DNA from: Trichormus sp. M33_DOE_039
Lineage (GTDB): Bacteria > Cyanobacteriota > Cyanobacteriia > Cyanobacteriales > Nostocaceae
DNA length: 64,000 bases
Direction: 5' to 3'
Assembly (NCBI GenBank): GCA_015296085.1
Contig: DVDT01000040.1
Span: 1 to 64,000 of the forward strand
Shown here: piece after piece, positions 9,083 to 18,449 of the stretch
Numbering within the stretch: position 1 is the first letter of the stretch
Layout: every line of letters starts with the position of its first letter
The notes under the pieces: model-generated
The model's input: only the letters and a program-made list of their open reading frames with translations
What the model was told of the DNA's origin: nothing
Database searches by the model: none
Program-made: the position numbers and the translations under genes

Positions 9083-12000
9083 AAACCATCGAAAAATTTC
9101 TGGCACACCTTTACAGCCTCGATGTCAAATTGTGGGTAGAAGATGCTAATTTGCGGTGCAGTATTCCTGAAGATGTGCTGACGGATGAACTCAGTGTAGA
9201 ATTGCGATCGCGCAAATTAGAAATTATCAATTTTTTACGGCAAGCTCAATCATCTGCTACAAATTATACACAAGCAATTACTCCAGCAGCACGCAACGGC
9301 GACTTACCTCTGTCTTTTGCTCAACAAAGATTGTGGTTCTTAGAACAATTACAACCTGATAGTTATACTTATAATTTACCCACAGCAGTCCGATTAACGG
9401 GGATTTTGGATATCGGAGTCTTAGAGCGATCGCTCAATACAATTATCCAACGTCATGAGGTACTACGTACACAGTTCAAAACGGTAGATGGCAATCCTAT
9501 CTTACAGATTCAGCCTAGTGTTGAGCTTCCTCTAACTGTGATCGATTTACAAGCTTTTAATCTCCTCGAACAAGATGAAGAAGTCCGCCACCTCGCCTTA
9601 AAGGAAGCACAGACACCTTTTAATTTAGCCACAGACGTACTATTGCGGGTCAAAATTCTGCGTTTGGCTAAAGATGAAAACGTAGTTTTATTTACCATGC
9701 ACCACATCGTCTCAGATGCTTGGTCAATGGAAATTTTAGTTAAGGAGTTGGCAACCCTTTACACTGCTTTTCGTGCCAATCAACCGTCACCCTTACCAGA
9801 CTTAGCAATTCAGTACGTTGATTTTGCAGTTTGGCAGAGACAATGGTTACAGGGAAAAGTTTTAGAAACCCAACTAGACTACTGGCGACAAAAGTTAAGC
9901 GGTCTCCTCCCAGTTTTACAATTACCCACCGACTACCCACGTGGACGGGTGCAGACATTTCATGGTGCAATTGAGTCTTTTTCTCTTTCTCCTCAATTGA
10001 GTCAAGGTATTATCAAACTAGCGAAAAGTGCAGGTGTCACTCCCTTCGTTACCCTCCTCACAGCTTATAAAATCATCCTGCACCGCTACACCGGACAGAC
10101 AGATATCCTCGTCGGGACTCCTGTCGCTAATCGTCACCGTCGAGAAATTGAAGGTTTAATTGGCTTTTTCGTTAACACATTAGTATTGCGGACAAATATC
10201 GCAGATAATCCCAGTTTTCAGGAGTTACTGCAGCAAGTAAGAAATACAACGTGGCAAGCCTATGATCATCAGGATATACCTTTTGAAAAATTAGTAGAAG
10301 TTCTGCAACCGGAAAGAGATTTAAGTTTTAACCCTCTGTTTCAGGTAAAATTCCGCTTAGAAAATGCCCCTATAGAAAAATTAGAATTACCAGGGTTAAC
10401 TATCACACCTGTAAATCGTACAGAAGCCAGTGCCAAACTAGATTTAAGTTTGGATATGTACGAAACATCAGAGGGTTTTGTTGGTGCATTTGAATATAAC
10501 CGAGATTTGTTTGCACCGGAGACAATTAACCGAATGGTAGGGCATTTTCAGACATTATTAACAGCAATTGTTGAGCATCCAGAAAAAAGAATTGCCGAAT
10601 TACCATTACTGACAGAAAGTGAAAGACAAACAATTCTTATTGATTGGAATCAAACCCAAGTAGATTTTCCCAGTCATTTAACCTTTCAAGACTTATTTGC
10701 AGCGCAGGTAGAAAAGACACCGGATGCAGTCGCAGTTATCTTTGAAAATCAGTCCCTTACTTATAGAGAACTCAATCAAAAAAGTAATCAAGTTGCTCAT
10801 TACCTTAAACAAAAAGGAGTCAAACCAGAGGTAATTGTGGGAATATGTGTAGAGCGTTCCCCTTTAATGATTATCGCTTTACTAGGTATTCTCAAAGCTG
10901 GTGGCGCATATCTCCCCCTCGACCCCAATTATCCCCCAGAACGCCTGGCGTATATGCTGGCAGATTCCCAAGTTCCGATTTTGTTGACAGAAACAAGTCT
11001 GAAAGTTACTACTTCCTCACACTACGAAATAATTTACCTCAACAAAGACTGGGAAACAATTTCCCAATGCAGTACAGAAAACCCAGAAAGTGAAGCTAAA
11101 CCAGAAAATTTAGCTTATTTAATTTATACTTCCGGTTCAACTGGGACACCGAAAGGAGTTTTAATCCCCCACATCGGCTTAACTAACCTCACACAACATA
11201 AAATTGAAGTTTGTGATGTCCATCCCGGTGATTGTGTACTGCAATTTTTCTCACTTAGCTTTGATGCTTCCATCCCCGAAATCATCATGGCTTTGGGAAG
11301 TGGTGCAAAACTCTGTCTAGCCAAACCAGAATCTTTACTACCCGGAGAAACTTTACTGCAACTGCTACGAGATAACGCAGTTACTCATATAACTATCACC
11401 CCCTCCGCCCTGTCGCTACTCCCCTCAGCAGATTTACCCGATCTGCGGATGGTACTGGTAGGAGGTGAAGCACCATCCCCTGAATTAATCGCCAAATGGT
11501 CGCCAGGAAGACGTTTTATCAACGCTTACGGCCCGACGGAAGTTACAGTTAACGCCAGTATGGTACTTTGTGGTAACGGTCATCCCCTACTTCCCACCAT
11601 TCGTCCCAGTGCCAACAAACAACTATATATATTAGATAATTATTTACAATCCGTCCCCATCGGCGTAATTGGGGAACTCTACATTGGCGGGATAGGTTTA
11701 GCACGAGGCTATCTAAATCGTCCATATTTAACAGCAGAAAGATTTATTAGTGATTGGGGACTGGGGACTGGGGAACTCGGGGTCCCCTCTGGGGATAAGG
11801 GGCAACGGGGACTGGGAAAAGAAATGTCCTCAGTCAACGGTGATTCCAGACTGTATAAAACTGGTGACTTAGCTTGTTACTTACCTGATGGTCGAATCAA
11901 ACTCTTAGGAAGGGTTGATAACCAAGTCAAAATTCGCGGTTTTCGCATTGAACCGCAAGAAGTAGAAACCGTATTGTGTCAACATCCTGGGGTACTTGCT

Positions 12001-12558
12001 GGAGTGGTAATTGTCCGCGAAGACCAACCAGACCAGAAGCGTTTAGTTGCTTACGTCGTTCCCAATGAGGAAGCAGGGGAACAGAGAAGTGAAAATTTAC
12101 CCAATCCCCAATCTCTCCGCACCTTCATGCGAGAAAAGTTACCAGAATACCTTGTGCCGTCAGCGTTTGTTGTACTGGAAGATTTACCCCTGACACCTAA
12201 TGGGAAAGTAGATACTCACTCTCTCCCCGCACCCGAACAAGTCTTATCAAAGGCTGAATTTATCGCCCCCCGTACAGACATCGAAGCACAATTAGCTGCT
12301 ATTTACGCCCAGGTACTCAAGGTAGAAAAGGTGAGTGTTGACGATGACTTTTTTGAATTAGGCGGACATTCTCTCATCGCTACCCAATTAATCGCCCAAG
12401 CTTTACAAGTGTTTCAAGTTGAACTGACTGTTATTGATTTATTTGATGCACCAACAGTAGCAGGTTTGGCGGAACGGATTTTGCAACGACAACTCACTGC
12501 ACAAATTCCAGTAATAACTGATATCGCCAATGATGAACGAGAGGAGTTTGAAATTTAG
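9079..12558 (+). CDS. Non-ribosomal peptide synthetase, TubC-like docking-C-A-PCP
   Basis: 1159 residues. The first ~55 residues (MKTIEKFLAHLYSLDVKLW, then VEDANLR) resemble the TubC-type N-terminal docking domain that pairs NRPS subunits. Then come a condensation domain (LSFAQQRLWFLEQL; MHHIVSDAWS), an adenylation domain (YTSGSTGTPKG; NAYGPTE) and a PCP (LGGHSLIATQL). The pocket code reads about DAPTLGAVNK; I cannot assign it, though DAxT at the start is seen in some aromatic or hydrophobic codes. A heptamer-repeat insert of about 30 residues lies between the AERFI and LYKTGD motifs. The protein ends after the PCP with no release domain, so the chain must pass to another protein, most simply to the reductase encoded next. 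Confidence 0.95.
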   Translation: MKTIEKFLAHLYSLDVKLWVEDANLRCSIPEDVLTDELSVELRSRKLEIINFLRQAQSSATNYTQAITPAARNGDLPLSFAQQRLWFLEQLQPDSYTYNLPTAVRLTGILDIGVLERSLNTIIQRHEVLRTQFKTVDGNPILQIQPSVELPLTVIDLQAFNLLEQDEEVRHLALKEAQTPFNLATDVLLRVKILRLAKDENVVLFTMHHIVSDAWSMEILVKELATLYTAFRANQPSPLPDLAIQYVDFAVWQRQWLQGKVLETQLDYWRQKLSGLLPVLQLPTDYPRGRVQTFHGAIESFSLSPQLSQGIIKLAKSAGVTPFVTLLTAYKIILHRYTGQTDILVGTPVANRHRREIEGLIGFFVNTLVLRTNIADNPSFQELLQQVRNTTWQAYDHQDIPFEKLVEVLQPERDLSFNPLFQVKFRLENAPIEKLELPGLTITPVNRTEASAKLDLSLDMYETSEGFVGAFEYNRDLFAPETINRMVGHFQTLLTAIVEHPEKRIAELPLLTESERQTILIDWNQTQVDFPSHLTFQDLFAAQVEKTPDAVAVIFENQSLTYRELNQKSNQVAHYLKQKGVKPEVIVGICVERSPLMIIALLGILKAGGAYLPLDPNYPPERLAYMLADSQVPILLTETSLKVTTSSHYEIIYLNKDWETISQCSTENPESEAKPENLAYLIYTSGSTGTPKGVLIPHIGLTNLTQHKIEVCDVHPGDCVLQFFSLSFDASIPEIIMALGSGAKLCLAKPESLLPGETLLQLLRDNAVTHITITPSALSLLPSADLPDLRMVLVGGEAPSPELIAKWSPGRRFINAYGPTEVTVNASMVLCGNGHPLLPTIRPSANKQLYILDNYLQSVPIGVIGELYIGGIGLARGYLNRPYLTAERFISDWGLGTGELGVPSGDKGQRGLGKEMSSVNGDSRLYKTGDLACYLPDGRIKLLGRVDNQVKIRGFRIEPQEVETVLCQHPGVLAGVVIVREDQPDQKRLVAYVVPNEEAGEQRSENLPNPQSLRTFMREKLPEYLVPSAFVVLEDLPLTPNGKVDTHSLPAPEQVLSKAEFIAPRTDIEAQLAAIYAQVLKVEKVSVDDDFFELGGHSLIATQLIAQALQVFQVELTVIDLFDAPTVAGLAERILQRQLTAQIPVITDIANDEREEFEI
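11754..11816. repeat. Heptamer-type repeat inside the third NRPS, inverted copy
   Basis: GGGGACTGGGGACTGGGGAA and then CTCGGGGTCCCCTCTGGGG: the reverse complement of the 2653-2751 block. In frame it encodes WGLGTGELGVPSGDKGQRGL between the AERFI and LYKTGD motifs of the adenylation domain. Confidence 0.9.
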
Positions 12559-12582
12559 TCCCCAATCCCCAGTCCCAAAGCT

Positions 12583-15500
12583 ATGAACCCGCCAACATAT
12601 CTCAAACCCAATGTCATCATTGAACCACTATTTAATCAGTGGTATGCCTGGTCATACTTAATTTCTCCCGCCACAGCAGCAATGTACATCGCTAATTCTC
12701 ATGTACCGATTATGCAATCATTCATTGCTGCACCCCAGGTACATCGAGATACTTTGAAAAATCCGGCTATGATTGGCGGCCCTTTCATCAACTATGATCC
12801 CAGTCGCGTTGAAGATATTCGTGTATTACTGGAGACAACGCAACAGCAGCAAGCGCAAATGCTAGAACTGGCGCAAGCAATTCAAGATTTAGAAAAACTT
12901 TTAGCTGCACACCCCCAGGGTTATTCTCTAGAACCTTTGTATAGTCAAATTCCTCAACCACTACGGGGTTACGTAGAACTGGTACAGGATAGTAATAATC
13001 ATCCGGCGATTCGCTTTATTGAAGGGTTGCTATATCGCAGTCCATATTATAGTGTTGCCTGTCAATCGATAAATATGTACTTGGGGGATGGAGATAAACG
13101 CGCTTTCGTTTTGAGTACACCACGTTTAGAAGATGACGAGAGTATACATCTAAAAATTGCATTTAGCGATCGCCGTCTTGATCAACTCTTTCAAATGCGC
13201 CACACTCCCCACCCCTATAACCATATTCGGGACATCCTCAAAATTTCTCCCCACCAAGAATCACTATTTGCAGAATTTTTCACCACCACACCCCCCACCC
13301 CAGAACCCGACTACACAGGAGAAGCAGTACGCGTTCGCTACTTCGGTCATGCTTGCGTTTTAATTCAAACCGAATCTACCAGTATTCTCTGTGACCCAAT
13401 TATTAGTTATCCCCATGATGCGGTGATAAATCGCTATACATACGAGAATTTACCCCAGGTAATTGACTATGTTCTCCTTACTCACAATCATCAAGACCAT
13501 GTAATGTTAGAAACACTGTTGCAGTTACGCCACAAAATTAAAACTGTGGTCGTGCCGAAAAGCAATAAGGGGGTGTTAATTGACCCTTCCCTAAAATTGA
13601 TGCTGCAACATATTGGCTTTGAAGATGTACGGGAACTTGACGAGTTAGAAATAATTAATCTTACTGATGGCTATATAACCGCATTACCATTTTTAGGAGA
13701 ACATGGAGATTTAAATATTGGTGCGAAGGCTGCATATTTAATTAATCTCAAAAGGCGTTCAGTCCTGTGTGCAGCCGATTCTAATAATATTGACCCCCAA
13801 CTGTACAGCCACCTACAGCAAATTTTTGGGGATATAGATGTACTCTTTATTGGGATGGAATGCGAAGGTGCGCCTTATACATGGGCTTATGGGGCATTAT
13901 TAACCAATCAAGTACCGCGAAAAATTGCCCAAACTCGCCGCTTAGATGGTTCTAATAGTAGCAGAGCGATCGCCCTTGTCAAACAACTGAATCCGCAGCA
14001 AGTTTATGTCTATGCGATGGGTCAAGAACCTTGGCTGACCTTCATCACCTCAATTATTTATACCGCAGATTCGCAGGCGATCGTTGAATCCAACAAATTA
14101 ATCGAATATTGTCACAGTCAAGAGATTCTCAGTAAATGTCTCTTTGGCTGTGAAGAAATCTACTTAACGCCAAAAGCGACAAATTCATCTATTTTAGGTA
14201 AAATTTCCCAGCCATCTTCATCATCTTTACAACCAATAAATCAACCACCAGCAGCAAATACCATTCAATCATTCCTCTCAGAATTGCAGCGTTTAGATAT
14301 TCGGATTTGGTTAGAGGATGCTGATAGCACACCTAAACTTCGTTGTAATGCTCCCAAAATTGCCTTAAAACCTACATTAAAAGCACAACTACAAGAACGT
14401 AAGGATGAAATCATCAAATTTCTTCAACATTCTCAACAAACAAAAGTAGAAATAGATTGGCAACAAGAAACATCTCTTGATGCTACTATTATTCCTCCTT
14501 CTTCATCTTCATTATCTTCCTTACCCTCCTCATTACTATTAACAGGTGCAACAGGATTTATCGGCGCGTTTCTACTCAGAGAACTATTGAATAAAACAAC
14601 TGCATCAATTTATTGTTTAATCAGAGCCGAAAATATTGAAAAAGCAAAACAGAGAATCTTCAGAACCTTACAAGATTACCAAATTTGGGATAGTTCATAC
14701 TCAGATAGAATTATTCCCATAGTAGGTGACTTAACCAAAACCAAGTTAGGGCTATCAGCATTAGAATTTGCTACCTTAGCTAACCAAATAGATGTCATTT
14801 ATCATAATGGAGCGCAGGTAAATCACACAGAACCTTACACCAGATTAAAACTTGCCAATGTTTTAGGTACTCAGGAAATTTTACGCCTAGCAAGCCACAG
14901 TAAATTAAAACCTGTACATCTAATTTCTTCAATCAGTATTTTTGCAGCCAATAATAATAGTAATCAATTGGTACACGAAGATGCTAATTTAGATGATTAT
15001 GGCGTACCTGTTGGTGGTTATGCTCAGAGTAAATGGGCAGCAGAAAAATTAGCGATCGCTGCTGCAAATCGAGGAATTCCAGTCACAATTTACCGATTAG
15101 GTGCAGTTTCAGGAGACAGCCAAACGGGAGTATTTAATCAGCATGATTTCCTCTACAAACTGCTTTTAGGTTATGTGCAGCTAGGCACTATACCAGATAC
15201 AGACATGCTTTTAGAAATCTTACCAGTAGATTATGTATGTCGTGCGATCGTTGAGCTATCAAAAGTAGCATCTCACCCTCAAGTCTTCCATCTCATTCAA
15301 ACTCAACCAGTTTCCTCAGATATTTTTTTAGAGCAACTAGAAAAAATAGGCTTTGAAATTGAAAAAGTTCCCTACCAGCAATGGCGAAACCAAATATTAC
15401 AAATAGCTCAAAATTCACCTGAACATATTTTATATCCCCTAATTCCTCTATTACCTAGACACAGAACCTCTAACGCATTTCAAACAAACAATTATAAATT

Positions 15501-15675
15501 GCAATTTGATAATACTAAAACTCAGAACATTCTCAATCAAATTATCACTCCACCTACTATCAACCAAGACTTAATTCAAACCTACATCTCTTACCTCATC
15601 CAACAAAACTGGATACAAAAACCTTCCTTAACCCTCCGCGTACCTTTGCATTTAAAAACGGAACCTAAACCATGA
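12583..15675 (+). CDS. Fusion: CmlA-like diiron beta-hydroxylase - docking domain - NRPS thioester reductase
   Basis: 1030 residues. Residues 1 to ~540 match my memory of CmlA, the chloramphenicol-pathway enzyme that beta-hydroxylates a carrier-bound aminoacyl group: an N-terminal domain (LKPNVIIEPLF, LISPATAAM) followed by a metallo-beta-lactamase fold. Candidate metal ligands are H301, H303, D305 and H306 (THNHQDH), E373 (LGEHGD), D399 (AADSNN) and E426 (MECEG). Residues ~560-620 form a TubC-like docking helix region like the start of the previous gene. Residues ~650-1000 are a thioester reductase: NAD(P)H motif TGATGFIG (654-661) and catalytic Y813xxxK817. There is no A or PCP domain, so both enzymes act in trans on carrier-bound chains. 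The start ATG follows repeat sequence with no clear ribosome-binding site. Confidence 0.88.
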   Translation: MNPPTYLKPNVIIEPLFNQWYAWSYLISPATAAMYIANSHVPIMQSFIAAPQVHRDTLKNPAMIGGPFINYDPSRVEDIRVLLETTQQQQAQMLELAQAIQDLEKLLAAHPQGYSLEPLYSQIPQPLRGYVELVQDSNNHPAIRFIEGLLYRSPYYSVACQSINMYLGDGDKRAFVLSTPRLEDDESIHLKIAFSDRRLDQLFQMRHTPHPYNHIRDILKISPHQESLFAEFFTTTPPTPEPDYTGEAVRVRYFGHACVLIQTESTSILCDPIISYPHDAVINRYTYENLPQVIDYVLLTHNHQDHVMLETLLQLRHKIKTVVVPKSNKGVLIDPSLKLMLQHIGFEDVRELDELEIINLTDGYITALPFLGEHGDLNIGAKAAYLINLKRRSVLCAADSNNIDPQLYSHLQQIFGDIDVLFIGMECEGAPYTWAYGALLTNQVPRKIAQTRRLDGSNSSRAIALVKQLNPQQVYVYAMGQEPWLTFITSIIYTADSQAIVESNKLIEYCHSQEILSKCLFGCEEIYLTPKATNSSILGKISQPSSSSLQPINQPPAANTIQSFLSELQRLDIRIWLEDADSTPKLRCNAPKIALKPTLKAQLQERKDEIIKFLQHSQQTKVEIDWQQETSLDATIIPPSSSSLSSLPSSLLLTGATGFIGAFLLRELLNKTTASIYCLIRAENIEKAKQRIFRTLQDYQIWDSSYSDRIIPIVGDLTKTKLGLSALEFATLANQIDVIYHNGAQVNHTEPYTRLKLANVLGTQEILRLASHSKLKPVHLISSISIFAANNNSNQLVHEDANLDDYGVPVGGYAQSKWAAEKLAIAAANRGIPVTIYRLGAVSGDSQTGVFNQHDFLYKLLLGYVQLGTIPDTDMLLEILPVDYVCRAIVELSKVASHPQVFHLIQTQPVSSDIFLEQLEKIGFEIEKVPYQQWRNQILQIAQNSPEHILYPLIPLLPRHRTSNAFQTNNYKLQFDNTKTQNILNQIITPPTINQDLIQTYISYLIQQNWIQKPSLTLRVPLHLKTEPKP

Positions 15676-16550
15676 TATCTAACAACCCACAGCATACAGA
15701 ATACGACACCTGGGCATGGTTATATAACCAAACAATGGGGCCACAATATTGTCAAAACCAACTACAGCCCCTAGAAAAAATCCTCCTCCCCCGAATAAAA
15801 CCAAACGCCAAAATCCTCGACCTATGTTGTGGAACAGGACAATTAATACAAATTTTAATCAATCGAGGATATCAAATAACAGGCGTAGATAATTCCCAAG
15901 AAATGTTAAATTATGCACATCAAAATGCGCCCAACGGCAAATTTTTACTGGCAGATGCACGTTACTTTGAACTTCCCCCATCCTTTGACGCAGCATTTTC
16001 TACAAGTGCAGCCCTCAATCACATCATGACAATTCCCGAACTTCAGCAAGTCTTTCAAAGAGTATATTCTGCCCTGAAAGATAACGGCTGGTTTCTATTT
16101 GACATCAACCATCATCAACAAATGCAACGTTGGTGGAAAGGCAAAATTGCCGAAGGGGAAATTGAGCAGCAATATGCCTGGATGGTGACACCAAATTACA
16201 ACCCCGACGAACGTAAAGGCTACTTTCAAGTCACCATGTTTCAACAGCAAACCAAATCATCATCTGCATCTATACTCAGAACAATTTGGTACTTATTATC
16301 CCCCATATTAAACCACAGACTTTTATATAGACTCCGTATAAAACTCTTAACCAAATTTCAAGCCAAAGAAAAAAATTGGCAGAGAATGGATGAAAAATAT
16401 TTTGTTAGAGGACATATCCCCGAAGAAATCAGAACCGTACTCCAACAAACTGGCTTCACAGACATTCACATCCTCACCCTAGAAGGAACCCCCACAATAG
16501 ATGATAAACACTCAGCCTATTTCCTCTGCCGTAAACCCATAAAAATCTAA
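15672..16550 (+). CDS. SAM-dependent class I methyltransferase
   Basis: 292 residues. Motif I is ILDLCCGTGQ (residues 48-57), followed by the acidic motif ITGVDNSQEML and the motif LLADARYFELP, all typical of Rossmann-fold methyltransferases with a mostly alpha C-terminal extension. It overlaps the upstream stop by 4 bp (ATGA) and is in the same operon, so it is probably a tailoring N- or O-methyltransferase for the peptide-polyketide product. The target atom cannot be told from sequence. A free-standing enzyme is inferred because there is no carrier or docking domain. Confidence 0.9.
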   Translation: MISNNPQHTEYDTWAWLYNQTMGPQYCQNQLQPLEKILLPRIKPNAKILDLCCGTGQLIQILINRGYQITGVDNSQEMLNYAHQNAPNGKFLLADARYFELPPSFDAAFSTSAALNHIMTIPELQQVFQRVYSALKDNGWFLFDINHHQQMQRWWKGKIAEGEIEQQYAWMVTPNYNPDERKGYFQVTMFQQQTKSSSASILRTIWYLLSPILNHRLLYRLRIKLLTKFQAKEKNWQRMDEKYFVRGHIPEEIRTVLQQTGFTDIHILTLEGTPTIDDKHSAYFLCRKPIKI

Positions 16551-16607
16551 CCTTTCCTTCTTTGCTTCGGGAACAACTCCGTTAAATGCGTGAGCTAAAA
16601 ACTATCC

Positions 16608-18095
16608 ATGACTACCACTCAAAAATCCCAAACAACTGCCCAACAAGAGTATCTAAAAAACTTCATTCAAAACTACACCCAACGCACCCAAATATCCAAA
16701 AAAATAGCCCAACAAAATCGCCAAATATTAGCCGATAAAACCTCAATAGGCTTCAACTTTACACCAGAAACCAAAGAACTTTGCTACCCCATTGCGATCG
16801 AAAAATCCAATGCTTCTCGACTGTGGGATATCGATGGCAATGAGTACATAGACATCCTCATGGGATTAGGAATCAACTTATTTGGACATAACCCCCAATT
16901 CATCCAAACAGCTATCATCGAACAACTACAACGGGGAACGCACGTCGGTGTCCAAAATACAATAGCTGGAGAAGTAGCCCAACTTATCAGTGAATTAACA
17001 GGTGCAGAACGAGTCACCTTTAGCAACACAGGTACGGAAGCAGTTATGACGGCTGTACGCATCGCCCGCACCGCCACAAAACGTCCCAAAATAGCGATTT
17101 TTACCAATTCCTATCACGGACATTTTGATGCTGTACTTGTACGAGCAACAATGACAGAATATGCCAAAAAAGCTGCCCGTCGCGTCATCGCAGCTAAATC
17201 TAGTAGCTTTGTTGGTAGACTAGCCCAACCAATTCAAGCAGGTTTAGCAGCTAACCTCAATCCCAAAGCCGTACCCGCAGCCCCAGGAATCCCCTCCAGT
17301 GCGGCTGCTGACGTGCTGATTTTAGAGTACGGTAATGAGCATTCCTTCAACTTAATTCGCAAACATCGCCGAGAACTCGCGGCTGTCTTAGTAGAACCAG
17401 TCCAAAGTCGTTGTCCCGAACTCCAACCCCGCGAATTTCTCCAACAACTGCGACACATCACCCAAGAACTGGGAATAGTCCTGATTTTTGACGAAATGGT
17501 GACAGGTTTTCGCATCCATCCCGGAGGAGCGCAAGCATATTTCGGTGTAAAAGCTGACCTTACCACTTATAGCAAAATAGTTGGTGGTGGACTACCAATA
17601 TCGGTAATTGCTGGTAAAGCTAGTTATATGAACTACATAGATGGTGGGCAGTGGCAATTTGGTGATGATTCCGCACCTCAAGTTCCCACAACATTCTTTG
17701 CTGGGACATTTTGTAAACATCCCCTCGCTCTCGCCGCCGCTCGCGCCACCTTAGAACATCTCAAAATATCAGGCATTAAATTACACACAGATTTAAACCA
17801 GCGTACTACGCAACTTGTCAGTGATTTAAATGCCCAAATGACACAACAGAATATAGCCATCAAGTTTACTAGCTTTGGTTCATTTTTTGCTATAGCAGCC
17901 TCCCAAAGCACACTTTCCCCAATGGCGATGAATTTACTCTCCTATCACCTCATCGACAAAGGAATCCACCTGCGCCAAGGAGACAAAGGCGGATTTCTCT
18001 CCACAGCACACACCGACGAAGATATTAGTCTCATCAAAAAAGCTTTGATTGAGAGTATTAACGAACTAAGAAATCAAGGATTTATAAATAATTAA
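16608..18095 (+). CDS. Class III (GSA-type) PLP aminotransferase of the biosynthetic cluster
   Basis: 495 residues. The fold-type I motifs are clear: FSNTGTEAVMTAVRIAR (phosphate-binding region), SYHGHFD, IFDEMVTGFR with D295 contacting the pyridine nitrogen, and YSKIVGGGLPI with K323 as the Schiff-base lysine. It resembles the aminotransferase domains found inside hybrid synthetases such as McyE, but is free-standing. Two roles are possible. It could aminate a beta-ketoacyl chain on the PKS carrier, or it could convert the aldehyde released by the adjacent thioester reductase into a primary amine, as MxcL does in myxochelin B synthesis. The PKS module has a ketoreductase, which favours the second idea. 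It could also be a stand-alone GSA-type enzyme, but the context argues for secondary metabolism. Confidence 0.92.
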   Translation: MTTTQKSQTTAQQEYLKNFIQNYTQRTQISKKIAQQNRQILADKTSIGFNFTPETKELCYPIAIEKSNASRLWDIDGNEYIDILMGLGINLFGHNPQFIQTAIIEQLQRGTHVGVQNTIAGEVAQLISELTGAERVTFSNTGTEAVMTAVRIARTATKRPKIAIFTNSYHGHFDAVLVRATMTEYAKKAARRVIAAKSSSFVGRLAQPIQAGLAANLNPKAVPAAPGIPSSAAADVLILEYGNEHSFNLIRKHRRELAAVLVEPVQSRCPELQPREFLQQLRHITQELGIVLIFDEMVTGFRIHPGGAQAYFGVKADLTTYSKIVGGGLPISVIAGKASYMNYIDGGQWQFGDDSAPQVPTTFFAGTFCKHPLALAAARATLEHLKISGIKLHTDLNQRTTQLVSDLNAQMTQQNIAIKFTSFGSFFAIAASQSTLSPMAMNLLSYHLIDKGIHLRQGDKGGFLSTAHTDEDISLIKKALIESINELRNQGFINN

Positions 18096-18159
18096 TTTGT
18101 AGCTAGTAGCAAGAAATTTAGCCCTGATTTTTATCAATATCAAAAATAGGAATTCAACC

Positions 18160-18420
18160 ATGCCAAAAATTGGAACATACTGCAAAGCCTATCTAGTAGA
18201 ACAACTCCGACAATATCCCAACTGGCAAGAAAGCACTAATAATCATCAAGAACTAACAGAAGAAAGCGTTGTGTATTTACAAGAAACCTACGTAGTCACA
18301 AGGGGCATTTATTTGGATGAAAACATTGTTTTTAATGATATCACTCCCGAATGGCAAGAATTTTGTCAGCAAATTCTAAAATTTACCATTCCTATCTACG
18401 AAACCGCTACTGTCTTATAA
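18160..18420 (+). CDS. Small protein of unknown function in the NRPS/PKS cluster
   Basis: 86 residues, acidic, soluble, no signal peptide or membrane segment. It begins MPKIGTYCKAYLVEQLRQYP and contains tryptophans in NWQES and EWQEF. I do not recognise the family. It sits between the aminotransferase (64 bp upstream) and two further small genes on the same strand (30 bp downstream), so it is probably co-transcribed. The even spacing and reasonable coding character support a real gene. Its role could be accessory to the following proteins, but nothing in the sequence shows this. Confidence 0.6.
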   Translation: MPKIGTYCKAYLVEQLRQYPNWQESTNNHQELTEESVVYLQETYVVTRGIYLDENIVFNDITPEWQEFCQQILKFTIPIYETATVL

Positions 18421-18449
18421 AGTCTTAGGTTGACTCCGCTTTAAAAAAC

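Noticed and set aside
17234-17566. 110-codon minus-strand ORF within the aminotransferase gene
   Set aside because: Shadow of a conserved PLP enzyme; codons give no recognisable protein.
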